Source: Chromobotia macracanthus
Taxonomy: Eukaryota; Chordata; Actinopteri; Cypriniformes; Botiidae
Assembly (NCBI GenBank): GCA_036877525.1
Contig: JAZGTH010000001.1
Coordinates: 7,755,001 to 7,819,000, forward strand
Direction of reading: 5' to 3'
DNA length: 64,000 nt
The position numbers and the translations under genes are program-made. Under the pieces are notes generated by a model. The model worked only from the letters and a program-made list of their open reading frames with translations, searched no databases and was not told the DNA's origin. Shown one piece after another: positions 38,777 through 48,300 of this stretch. How positions within the stretch are numbered: position 1 is the first letter of the stretch; every line of letters begins with the position of its first letter.

Positions 38777-39228
38777 ATTGCCCACCACAATAAATAAATA
38801 GAAAATACACAAATAAAATAGGCCTAATTATTGTATGTTTGTAATGTTTTAAATCATGTAATCTTAATAAATAAGGTTAAGATACCAAAAGTACTACAAA
38901 TAACTACAAACAATCTTAAATATTGTTAAAGCCTACTAAACAGTGATAAACCATGACAATGCGATTCTGAGGGCCGCTTTTATGTCCACAGCAATGTCAA
39001 ACTCTACCTTGTATGGGAAATGATGGGGTCTGTGTCTCCAGCAGCAGTAGCGAAGTGACAGTTTCAATAGTGTGCTACGAGGGGAATCAATAAAGTGCAA
39101 ACTACAATTTCCCTGTCCGATCATCGACCATCAGCCCGGCTGATCAGATGATACCCTGACTGGTTGTATTCAATTTGTTCCAGCGGCGCCCTTAAACCTA
39201 GTAAAGCAATTGATCGAGGCTCATTGAG

Positions 39229-39356
39229 TTGCTGCAATTAGTTAACTGTTAATTAGCATGCTGTTGTGGTCTCATGAGAATGAATGGCGTGTTCAAACAT
39301 CGCTTTGATTTTCTTCAAATGAACGACATACGTTGCCAATAGATCGTTTTCACATA
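39229..39356. promoter_or_regulatory. Duplicated upstream element, copy B
   Basis: Direct repeat of copy A, about 830 bp further toward barhl2. It keeps TTGCTGCAATTAG, AACTGTTAATTAGCATGCTG and CCAATAGATCGTTTTCACATA. Relative to copy A it has AAATGAA and a 4-bp insertion in the 3' third. The upstream edges share only GGCTCAT, so the duplication boundary is close to the quoted start. Confidence 0.6.
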
Positions 39357-41600
39357 TCTTAAGGCAAACATTTCTCTAACTTAATTAATTAGTTAATTTA
39401 AATATAGGCTTTAAAGGGCAAACATAGGACATCAGATAATATTTAAACAAAAATTATTGACAAAATGTACAAAAAAAACTTTCATTATGTAGCCTATATG
39501 ATATCTTGCTGTTAAGTGGTTAAATTGTGAACACATTAGCAAAAGTAAACTGAGAGAACTTTATCCCGTGGTCTAATTAATTAGTTATTTGACGGCCTTA
39601 GAAATACAAAGGTAAAATAAGGTAAAATAAGGACCATTTTGCTGAATTAAGATGAAAACTTGATGTCAGTATGTAAGGGATTTTTTCTTGAATTATGCAG
39701 CAATATTCAAGTGATTAGTTACAAGGATTCTGAGATTTGTCGCCGCCTAGTGTTAAAACCGAACACGTGTAACAGCATTCAACTTGTTCGCGTTCTGCTA
39801 AACGAGTACAAGAATTTACCTATTAGCCATGATTGTAGTGTCCTTAGCTTATAGGATTATTACAGTACAGAAATATAAGTCATCAATGCAAGTACAAAAT
39901 GTATATAATTCAAACTGACATACGCAAGCATTTATTGATATTGTCAATCTTTAGCGTTATACTTTTTATGTTTAGCTAATAAGATACAAATCTTTTGCTA
40001 ATCAAATCACATTAACTTCTAACCAGACGATGATATTTGGTAAAACAGATTAGATTATAGGTCGAATTAAGAATAAAAAAGAAACAGAACATGTGAGACA
40101 GAACAAAATTTAAACCACACAAAAAACTTCAAACCATCTTTCATTCTTGAGAACTTCATCGGGTGCAATTTTAAAAGACAATATCTTGATATCTGGTATA
40201 ACTATTATTAATTATTAAACAGAGTTAGCAATCAAAAAGTTTTCAGCAGACAGTTAACGAAAAACATACATTATTTAATGTATACAATGCAATATAATGT
40301 AAGATGTAGGTCTATTGGAAACAAACCTCTATAATGACTCCCACGTCGGTTATTTAATAAAATAGGCTAAATAAGGTCGGTTTCGTGCCGACCTTAGATG
40401 AGAAGATGAGATTGCAAACCCTTGAAAGCACAGATGAGTGCTCCACGGGAAAACACGACCGTAACCTACGTTGGAGAACAACGAAAACTGGCAGATATAA
40501 TCAGCTGCTAAGTCCGTCTGATGGAGATGTAAATCAGATACCTCCAGATATATCGTATCATCTCAGTACCCACGCATTCAACCGCTTAGCCTAAACAGCT
40601 GGAGCTGAAATTTAAATTAAGAATTAAGAGTCTGGCATTAACAAAATATGTATTTCATTACAACTGGATACAACAAACTGAACGACCAAGTGCCAGAAAT
40701 AATTAATACTATTATGACAGATATTTCCCCTCTAATATTCTTAGGTACTTCGTTAATATCTACTCCCAAATCTGAAAACATTCATATTAAATTGGTTTGT
40801 CTTTTCGGATCTAAACAAACAGGACAAAGAGACAACAGCGGAGTTAACGAGTAATAAGCCCAGGGTTTATTTAGAAAAAAATAGCAAGATAAGAGTCGGG
40901 CAAGTGTCATGTAGAATATTCCGCATCATTCCCTTGAGCTATTTAGAATCAGCGTTCACTCAAATGCCCTGACACACACAATGACTATCAGCTGAAAACG
41001 GGCTTATTTCTCCAGCACGTTTCACTGTCTCATTGCTCTTAAACGAATAAATGACAGTTTTGTTTTGCCAATAGGGATTTTATTGTGCATTTCTTTAGAA
41101 ATCATTATAAACAAAAATCATGAATGAGATTAATTCAAATATAATATATGTATACCAAGCAAACCAACGATGATTATGATTAAATAAAGTTCAGCATTTA
41201 ATTATAGAAGCTAACCCTTTCTCTTAAGTACGATTTTACTGATAGGCTATTTTAGTGTAAGTTACAATAGTTGTGTAATATTATTTACTTTACAATGTAC
41301 ATGCAACAGCTTAATTTTATTAGTACTGGGTAACTGAGGGAAATTGAGTGTTCTATCTGCGTATTTTTGTGGATCATCTAGCAAATACATTGTTGTTATC
41401 GTAGTAAATAATTTTAGTTATATGTAAGATCCATAGCAGACACTAAAATACCATAATAGTTAACATAAATGTTTTAAGTATTTTTTTTTAAGTATGTAGC
41501 TCTAATGAAGATGCAGTCTGGCACAGTAATGGAGGGAATGTTTTAAAAGAGGATTGAGAAATCAATGAGTGACTCTGAAGTGTAACGATAAAGTAAAAAT
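39357..41600. other. Proximal upstream flank of barhl2
   Basis: No gene. Unique AT-rich DNA with TAAACG at 39799-39804 and 41040-41045 and a 9-bp hairpin at 40372-40396. The segment 40950-41160 (CCAATAGGGATTTTATTG and neighbouring AT-rich words) looks like conserved sequence near a promoter. Conservation is not testable here. Confidence 0.45.
40372..40396. other. Perfect 9-bp hairpin
   Basis: TAAGGTCGG (40372-40380) and CCGACCTTA (40388-40396) pair perfectly around a 7-base loop TTTCGTG. The stem holds two CpGs in a CpG-poor region. Possibly a paired binding site or an RNA structure if transcribed. Confidence 0.5.
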
Positions 41601-41605
41601 CGCTG

Positions 41606-41694
41606 ATTGGACAGATTCGTGACCTTGTAACCAATGAGAAGGGAGATGGGGAGCACTAGGAGAGCGTTATAATAAAGGAGAAAATATGACGTCA
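41606..41694 (+). promoter_or_regulatory. barhl2: barhl2 core promoter (CCAAT x2, TATA-like, CRE)
   Basis: An inverted CCAAT (ATTGG, 41606-41610) and a direct CCAAT (41631-41635) precede a TATA-like TATAATAAA (41668-41676). A perfect CRE palindrome TGACGTCA lies at 41687-41694. A start about 30 bp after the TATA-like box, near 41698, would give a leader of roughly 380 nt before the ATG. CRE sites bind CREB/ATF proteins, so cAMP or activity input is possible. Promoter identity is inferred from order and spacing; the transcription start is not shown by the sequence. Confidence 0.6.
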
Positions 41695-41728
41695 ATGTAG
41701 GAAGTCATTGTAGAGCAATACTACAACG

Positions 41729-41764
41729 ATGGGTGGCAAAGGGAGCGTGATGTCGAGGAGTTAG
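41729..41764 (+). promoter_or_regulatory. uORF 1 in barhl2 leader, 11 codons, strong Kozak
   Basis: Reads MGGKGSVMSRS then TAG. The start context CAACGATGG has A at -3 and G at +4, a strong vertebrate Kozak context, so scanning ribosomes should often start here and barhl2 translation be lowered. It depends on the leader being transcribed unspliced from the predicted start. Confidence 0.5.
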
Positions 41765-41868
41765 AGCATCCCAATCTCTCCATACTTCAACTTTGAAAGA
41801 AAGTTCAATAACCAAAACAAAAGGACGTGGACTACACAGATCCACTTGCTTTCTACATTTCACCTTGA

Positions 41869-41997
41869 ATGTTACAACATTTTGGAGCGCAGGCTACATT
41901 TCTCTCTCTTTGGGTGCAAGTATTTTTATTTAGAAATGTTTATTTTTACTTTTTCAAGATTTTTTATGCGTTAACTTTTATGCTGGTGCGTAATTGA
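41869..41997 (+). promoter_or_regulatory. uORF 2 in barhl2 leader, 42 codons
   Basis: Opens at an ATG with weak context (T at -3, T at +4) and ends at TGA. The predicted peptide is rich in Phe, Leu, Tyr and Val; no homology is recognised. It may be a chance frame in a T-rich leader. Confidence 0.35.
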
Positions 41998-42046
41998 TTC
42001 CGTTTAAGCATTACAATTTTTCTTTTTAAAATTATAAAGGAAAGTT

Positions 42047-42061
42047 ATGAAGACGACTTGA
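42047..42061 (+). promoter_or_regulatory. uORF 3 in barhl2 leader (MKTT-stop)
   Basis: A four-codon ORF with G at -3. Its TGA ends 20 nt before the barhl2 ATG. Reinitiation over so short a distance is usually poor, so it would act as a brake on the main ORF unless bypassed by leaky scanning. Confidence 0.45.
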
Positions 42062-42081
42062 GTGCTTATTTTTCTTATACT

Positions 42082-42634
42082 ATGGAAGGATCCAGTGGGT
42101 CTAGTTTCGGAATAGACACTATTTTGTCCACATCCAATTCTGTCAGCTCAGTACTTATGAACGGAGAATTTTGTCTCAGTGACAGCAACAGAACAGCCGA
42201 TTTCAGGAGCCAGGCGACCCCATCACCATGTTCGGAGATAGACACTGTGGGAACAGCCCCCTCGTCCCCGATCTCAGTCACGATGGAGCATCCCGAACCG
42301 CACCTGATCCAAGACAGCCTTCAGCATCACCATCACCATCATCATCACAGTCAAGCACAGAGTTTGCAGCTTTCTCCCCAGCCTCAACCACTCGGACAGG
42401 CCGGGTGTGCCCCCAGGACTGCCACCTCCTCCTTTTTAATCAAAGACATTTTGGGCGACAGCAAACCGCTGGCAGCGTGCGCTCCTTACAGTACAAGTGT
42501 ACCATCTCCACATCACAGCCCCAAAACAGAGAGCGGAACCGTCCTGGACGGCATCAGGCCCAAACTAGAGCAAGATGAAAATAGAAGCAAACTGGACAAA
42601 AGAGATGACATTCAAAGCGACTTAAAGTGCAACG
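42082..42634 (+). CDS. barhl2: barhl2 coding exon 1
   Basis: Encodes residues 1-184 and the first base of codon 185. It holds both FIL/eh1-like repressor motifs, the conserved block ADFRSQATPSPCSEIDTVG (39-57), the eight-His run and the acidic/Lys-rich region ending SDLKCN. An in-frame extension upstream lacks any ATG, so the ATG at 42082 is the start. The donor is G|GTAAGA. The frame runs 17 nt into the intron and then stops, which confirms that splicing is needed. Confidence 0.97.
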
Positions 42635-45002
42635 GTAAGAGTTTTTTTTAAGTACAAATAAATAAGTTAGGTAACACTATACATCATAGTGTCCTTGTTT
42701 GTTAAAATTATTGATCGTAATAAGAATAATAATGTGCAATTGGAAGAAGAAAAAAGTACATATTAAATATAAAATATATTAATATATATAAAATAAAAAA
42801 TACGTTTAAGTTGTTTGAAATGTCTCTGTGCAGCGCGATTGAAAACTCGACCATTGTAAATAAAAGTCCTCAGCGTTGCACAGTAATGGAATGCTGTGTG
42901 TTACGCATGCTAACATGTATACATGTTAACGTATTAAAAAAAGAAAGAATTAAAAAACTTAAACTCCTGAATTCTAACAATCAACATTATGATTCCATCA
43001 TTGGAATATTACATGGATTCAACTGCACCAAATGCCGTGAACATACATATTAATGACTTAAATGTATTATTGATCATATGAAATGTGAAAATGAAGTGCT
43101 TTTTTGTCTTTATTTTCTTTTAACACATGATCAATATAATATTGTTATCTTGTAGCTGAGGTTGTTTTCTGACATTAGCATAACAGATGCAAAGACTGGT
43201 GATTTTTTCCCGGCGTGGGATCCTCCCTAGTGGGTCAATTAGAGAGATTATCTCCGGGGATCTCGGAGCCCAAAAAAACTGCTACATATAGAAGTAGACT
43301 GACATATCCATTTTGCTCGTTTTTTCATATTATTTACGTTCACATGCAATCGACCTTATTTTTGAGGAAACAAACAGGATTTTGTTTTGTTCTAGCAGCT
43401 GGTGAACTATTTAAAAGATGCACAGACTTAAAAGGTTTACAAACGTTTGCGTATTTTTGAGGCATATAGCTGTCAAAAAAGATTTTTCAACAATTGCTAA
43501 ATAACTCGAATGTAATAAATTTGGAATGTAATGTGTTAATAAACTGACTAAATAAGTATAAATAAATTAATTTCTGAATTAATATATTGTAAAAACTGTT
43601 AAATACATTTTCATTAATTAATTTCTTCATTAACTCTATTTTAGGAACAAAAGAAGAGGGCGATCGGGAAATTTCCAGTTCCAGAGACAGCCCGCCAGTC
43701 CGCTCTAAAAAACCTCGCAAAGCGCGGACGGCCTTCTCTGACCATCAGCTCAACCAGCTGGAGCGCAGTTTCGAGAGACAGAAATACCTCAGTGTACAGG
43801 ACCGAATGGACCTGGCAGCAGCCCTAAACCTTACAGACACACAAGTAAAGACCTGGTACCAAAACCGACGGTAAGGCTTCAAAAAACATACGGGAATATA
43901 ATAATATAATAAAAATACAATAGTAATAATAATAATAATAACAATATGTATAATAAATAAAAGCAGAAACATTTGGCTATGTTTTGCATGTACAAACATG
44001 ATACATTTAGAACCTTAACATTTTTAAGTAAGCCCCAAGACTTCTATTTGAAGACTTTTAAAGTGCATTTATTTTGCTCTTTTATGTATATTTTGATCTG
44101 TATTTGGATTTGACTAAAATCACATTTTTAAAAGTAATTTTAATGTTTTCTGATTTGCTTCACGTTTTGTAATGTCATATTTTGAAAATTATATTGCTTC
44201 ATATCATTGTCTGTATGTTGATTGCAATCAGTACTTAAAAGTTTCTTGCATTCAGTACTTAAAATGTTTCTATATTGTACATATATTTTCTGGCTATTGC
44301 AAATAATAATAATTATATATTTTCATATAGTTTTAACTATTTGGGCAATACATGTTAAGCATGCAACCATCCAAAAAAATTATTGAATAGCGTATGTATC
44401 TGAAAACATAATTTGGCCCAATAAATATCGGAAGCTGAGAAAATAAACACATTTTCAATACATTTGTAATATATTATACAATTACCTTACGTTACCTTTC
44501 AGTTATGATAGAATTATCTTTTCAGTTATGATATGATAGATGTTCTATTATATATCCTTCCAGATTTTTTTATTAATAGTTTAAGTTGTGTTGTTGCAGA
44601 ACCCACCATGCATGTCTCGAATAATCTGGTCAATAAGTACCCATGGGGAGAGTTTAATAAATGATTTCTTGTATTTGATCTCATTACAGGACGAAATGGA
44701 AAAGACAGACGGCTGTTGGATTAGAACTACTGGCTGAAGCTGGAAATTATTCGGCTTTACAGAGAATGTTCCCGTCCCCGTATTTTTACCACCCGAGCTT
44801 GTTAGGAACCGTAGACAGCACGACAGCTGCCGCCGCTGCCGCTGCTATGTACAGCAGTATGTACCGGACTCCGTCCACACCGCATCCATCTCTCCAGAGA
44901 CCGCTCGTCCCTAGAGTGCTTATTCACGGCCTGGGGCCCGGAGGACAACCGGCATTAAACCCGATAGGAAACTCAATACCGGGCACACCGCATCCTCGGT
45001 AA
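42082..45002 (+). CDS. barhl2: barhl2, BarH-like homeobox 2 transcription factor (three exons joined)
   Basis: The coding sequence joins 42082-42634, 43645-43870 and 44690-45002 and gives 363 residues, close to the slightly longer mammalian BARHL2. The ATG sits in a strong context (ACTATGG). Residues 9-16 (FGIDTILS) and 117-125 (SFLIKDILG) are the two FIL/eh1-like motifs that bind Groucho/TLE corepressors. Residues 82-89 are a run of eight His. The homeodomain spans 208-267 with W255, N258 and the Bar-type Tyr at position 49 (WYQNRR). A306-A312 is an Ala run, and the C-terminus carries the Barhl2 signature RPLVPRVLIHGLGPGGQPAL. This end, rather than the shorter BARHL1 tail, separates it from barhl1. 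In vertebrates it specifies retinal amacrine and ganglion cells, diencephalic territories and dorsal spinal interneurons, and acts mainly as a nuclear repressor. Confidence 0.97.
42635..43644 (+). other. barhl2: barhl2 intron 1 (1010 bp, phase 1)
   Basis: GTAAGA donor and TTTTAG acceptor. A TAAACG in reverse (CGTTTA) lies at 42803-42808. A GC-richer patch at 43190-43275 (CCCGGCGTGGGATCC, GGGTCAATTAGAGAG, TCTCCGGGGATCTCGG) stands out from the AT-rich rest and may be an intronic regulatory element. Confidence 0.9.
43645..43870 (+). CDS. barhl2: barhl2 coding exon 2 (most of the homeodomain)
   Basis: Starts by completing Gly185 and encodes TKEEGDREISSSRDSPPVR, then the homeodomain through helix 3 up to Arg260, whose codon is split by intron 2. 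The exon joins exon 1 in phase 1 and exon 3 in phase 2. Donor CG|GTAAGG. The sequence is essentially identical to other vertebrate Barhl2 homeodomains from memory. Confidence 0.97.
43871..44689 (+). other. barhl2: barhl2 intron 2 (819 bp, phase 2)
   Basis: GTAAGG donor and ATTACAG acceptor, splitting the homeodomain at Arg260 just after WYQNR. Very AT-rich with an (AAT)n run at 43923-43942. The last 100 bp (ACCCACCATGCATGTCTCG, CCCATGGGGAGAG) are more complex and may be conserved. Confidence 0.9.
44690..45002 (+). CDS. barhl2: barhl2 coding exon 3 and stop
   Basis: Completes Arg260, then TKWKRQTAVGLELLAEAG, the MFPSPYFYHPSLLG block, seven Ala, MYSSMYRTP and the conserved tail ending PGTPHPR-stop (TAA at 45000-45002). 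The tail distinguishes Barhl2 from Barhl1. Confidence 0.97.
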
Positions 45003-45310
45003 AACTATTAAAAGAAACTGAGAAACAAATGTACCACACATGATGTGAGGGACTTTCACAAGACGCATTGTGTTCTCTCCAGAAAACACTGCGAGACATT
45101 TTATCAAAGAAAAAGATGTATTATTTAATATGGACAATTTCTGACTTATAGACCAAACAAAACCAGACGAGCCTGTGACCGTGACAGTAAACGAACTGTT
45201 CATTGTCAGAGTGTTTGTTTTGTCTTTTTGGTACAAATACACTTGTACATACCTTATAAAGTTTATTAGATGGAAAGATTGGGTGAAATAAAGACAAAAT
45301 GGTAAACAAG
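45003..45310 (+). terminator. barhl2: barhl2 3' UTR and poly(A) signal
   Basis: A canonical AATAAA at 45287-45292 follows the stop by 284 nt, giving a predicted short 3' UTR. The UTR contains one TAAACG at 45188-45193. Longer forms using later signals cannot be excluded. Confidence 0.6.
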
Positions 45311-48300
45311 TTAATGTCAGAAGCTTTCTCTTGAAAGCGGGAAGTATGTTTAGGCCTACTCATTTTATTGTGACCTTTCTGAGGCTGTTCTGTGGTTTAA
45401 AATAGCCTCTCATAATTGTACAACTTAAAAAGATACATCTTGGTTAATGGAACTATGTTTAGAACATAGTTCTAGACTTTATATTAAGAAAGACAAGATA
45501 TAAATAACAAAATTCTAAAGTTCTAATTTTAGCATATCTGTATATGTCATCTTTAACAATTTAAGTTAAATGAAAAAAACATTAAGCTGTATATTATATC
45601 GCCTTACAGTACAAAGTTCTTTGTAAACTCCATAAGCCCGTCTGAACTCATTAGCCTAGGCGTGCATTCAAGTAATCTAGCTCGGGACCGGTCTGATGTA
45701 TAAGAATAGACGATGTGACGCATTTGCTCTGGGAATGGCGAAGCTGCTCCCGGTCTGGCAGCTGTTCTATGGGAGACCCGCCGAGGACAGACAGCAGGCG
45801 TGGGTCTTCTCAGCGTGAGTGGATTAAAAGAAACATTAATATTAACAATTACAGACCTCTGCAGAATTCTCAAGAGATTATTATTTGATATTTGTTATTT
45901 TGTTTTTGTTAACGCTTAAGGGGAAGCGTTGTTACGAAATAACCAAATAGCCACATAAATGTATATATTTGTTTAATCCTCCCACATTTCGTCCCTGTGT
46001 CGTTCTAGTCTTATCATTCATAGTACTAATTAAAACAAAAAGGTTTTAAGCGAGTGAATGTGTATAAACGATGTGTATGTGTCTAAAATAAACAAACGGA
46101 ATTTTAAATAGGAAACCCAGCCAAATCTAAATAAGAAACATATGAGCCAAAATCTATACAATGCATAATACATGACAGTCGTTCACATCCCAGCACAATA
46201 TCAAAACTTTAGTTATAGAGACTCAGGCCGACACGTTTTCCACATTAAATAAATAAATACATACGGTTTATTCTAAATGAGACTCAGCTAAACTAGACGT
46301 AACTAACTAGTCACGTGGGGTTTCTTAGGGGAGTGTAATTAAGTGAACATTACAATGCTTTTCTTTTTTGAGCACGAGAACATCCCCTGGAGCACTTGGA
46401 AGAATAGACTCGCCTTAGGGCGAGTTTGTTTGGCTCCTATAATTGGGGGATAGGTTGATGATTTCCACGTTATTTAATTCGCGTTAAAGCCAAGCTGGGC
46501 TTTGGTTTGAAACAATGTCATAGGCACGACAGTGCCTGTCTTACAATTTCTTCATAATTGGAAAATGTGGAAAAGAAAAATACATTAAGCAAGTCAGAAT
46601 AAAAACAAATCTAATGCATAATTTGGCAGTATAAAACAACTGCAAAAATACATGCAAAGCAGATTTATGTAAAAATGTGATTTAAAACAAATGAAATGAT
46701 GTGAGTTCAAATTGACTGCCAGCTAATACCGAGAAACAGCTATGTATGAGCAGTGTAATATTTGTTTTTATAACGTTAGGTAACGATTAGTTGCCCAAAG
46801 ACGCTATAGTCTCATGGGAAAATAATACAGGCTTTGATGCGTTTGATGTTAAAATATTTTATTGTTTAGTTAAAGGTATAATTAGTAAATATGCTTTGCA
46901 CATATGAATCTTAACAACAGCTTACCAGTATTGCCAAAAATGTGTCATATTGTAAATAATAACAATGATTTTAAACAAATGTTAAGTTCATATGCTTCTG
47001 AATATTTCATGTTAATAAACAGACAAGTTTAGTTTATTACATTTGACTGAGAAATCCAATATATGCATGCTCTATAATAGGCTTATAGTTAATGTAAATC
47101 ATAATTCATGTAAATCAGGATATTCAATGGTTAATTGACACATTCTACAGTTTTTTTGTGCCATTTTCAAACGCTCAAACTTTTTAAAAGCCTATTGATA
47201 GCTAAACTATAATAATATACAGTATATGATAAAACACAGAAAATAAACCCCTTTGGGGAGACAAGGTAGCACCTTACTTTAGTACCTCAAAACTGCACTT
47301 TACAATGTTTGTATTAACATTGGTTAGTCAAGTAAAGCTTGACATTATGTTTCACTGTGCCCTAAAAGAGGCTCAGAGTGTTGACTATTAGCTCTTGTTG
47401 TTGAAAGTTTAATATTAAAACACATAGAAGTGATGTTTTATAGCATCCACAACACATTGTGGGTTGGTAAATGATCAATTTGTGGTGGCCTTCTGACCAT
47501 GATCTGACCATGTTAATGTTTTTTAACCTATGGTTAAAACTGACTTCCAATAGATGGAAATAAGAGGTCTGCCACTGGTAACAAGCTAGGTGGGAGGGAG
47601 GGGGTGTTGAAATAGGATGTTCAGACCTTTCATTTACATGAAACACATTATATGGAACAGATTGCTGCAAGGAATTGGTTTGTTCTTGTTGCTTTCAGGA
47701 CTCCAAGTAAGGTTTTGTAATTGTCACATTTTCCAGCTAATGCCATGTTAGGGATGTCGTACTTATTATCCTAATGAGGGAAAAGCACCAGCTCTCAAGA
47801 GGCCCGCTCATTACCACATTATTCGCTTTCATTTTACTGTGCCACGTCATCACCACCTTTCAGATTCAAACAGCAGGGACACCTCCAGCTGAACTTCTCT
47901 AAGATGGTCGCAATGCAAGGTCACTTACTGAATCTTTGAAAGGCGACAGTCAGCAGTGTGGGATTTAAATGACTCACTCAAGGCCCAAGTCATGCCAGTG
48001 CTTTACTAAACAGCACGGAAGAAGCACATTAAGCATCTGAGTGTCCCTTAATTATCGTGGGTTGGATTCTTAATCTTACCCTGTGGCGATGGCAAGGTGT
48101 CAGGATGATGAATTCTAACATGGTGGGTTGCAACAACATGCACATTTTCAATGATGGTGAAACTGGAGAAATGTTGTAACAAGGTTAGAATTTTTAAAGT
48201 GTGAAAAAGGATTTCTGCCATGAGGCAGAGTGGTTGACAGTCACCATGGTGTACCTTTGCATTTAAAGCTTTGGTTTTAGAATTTAAAGTTTCACCACAG

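Noticed and set aside
42228..42578. Second open frame (116 codons) inside barhl2 exon 1
   Set aside because: It is an out-of-frame shadow of the barhl2 coding sequence, open because of its GC- and CA-rich codons.
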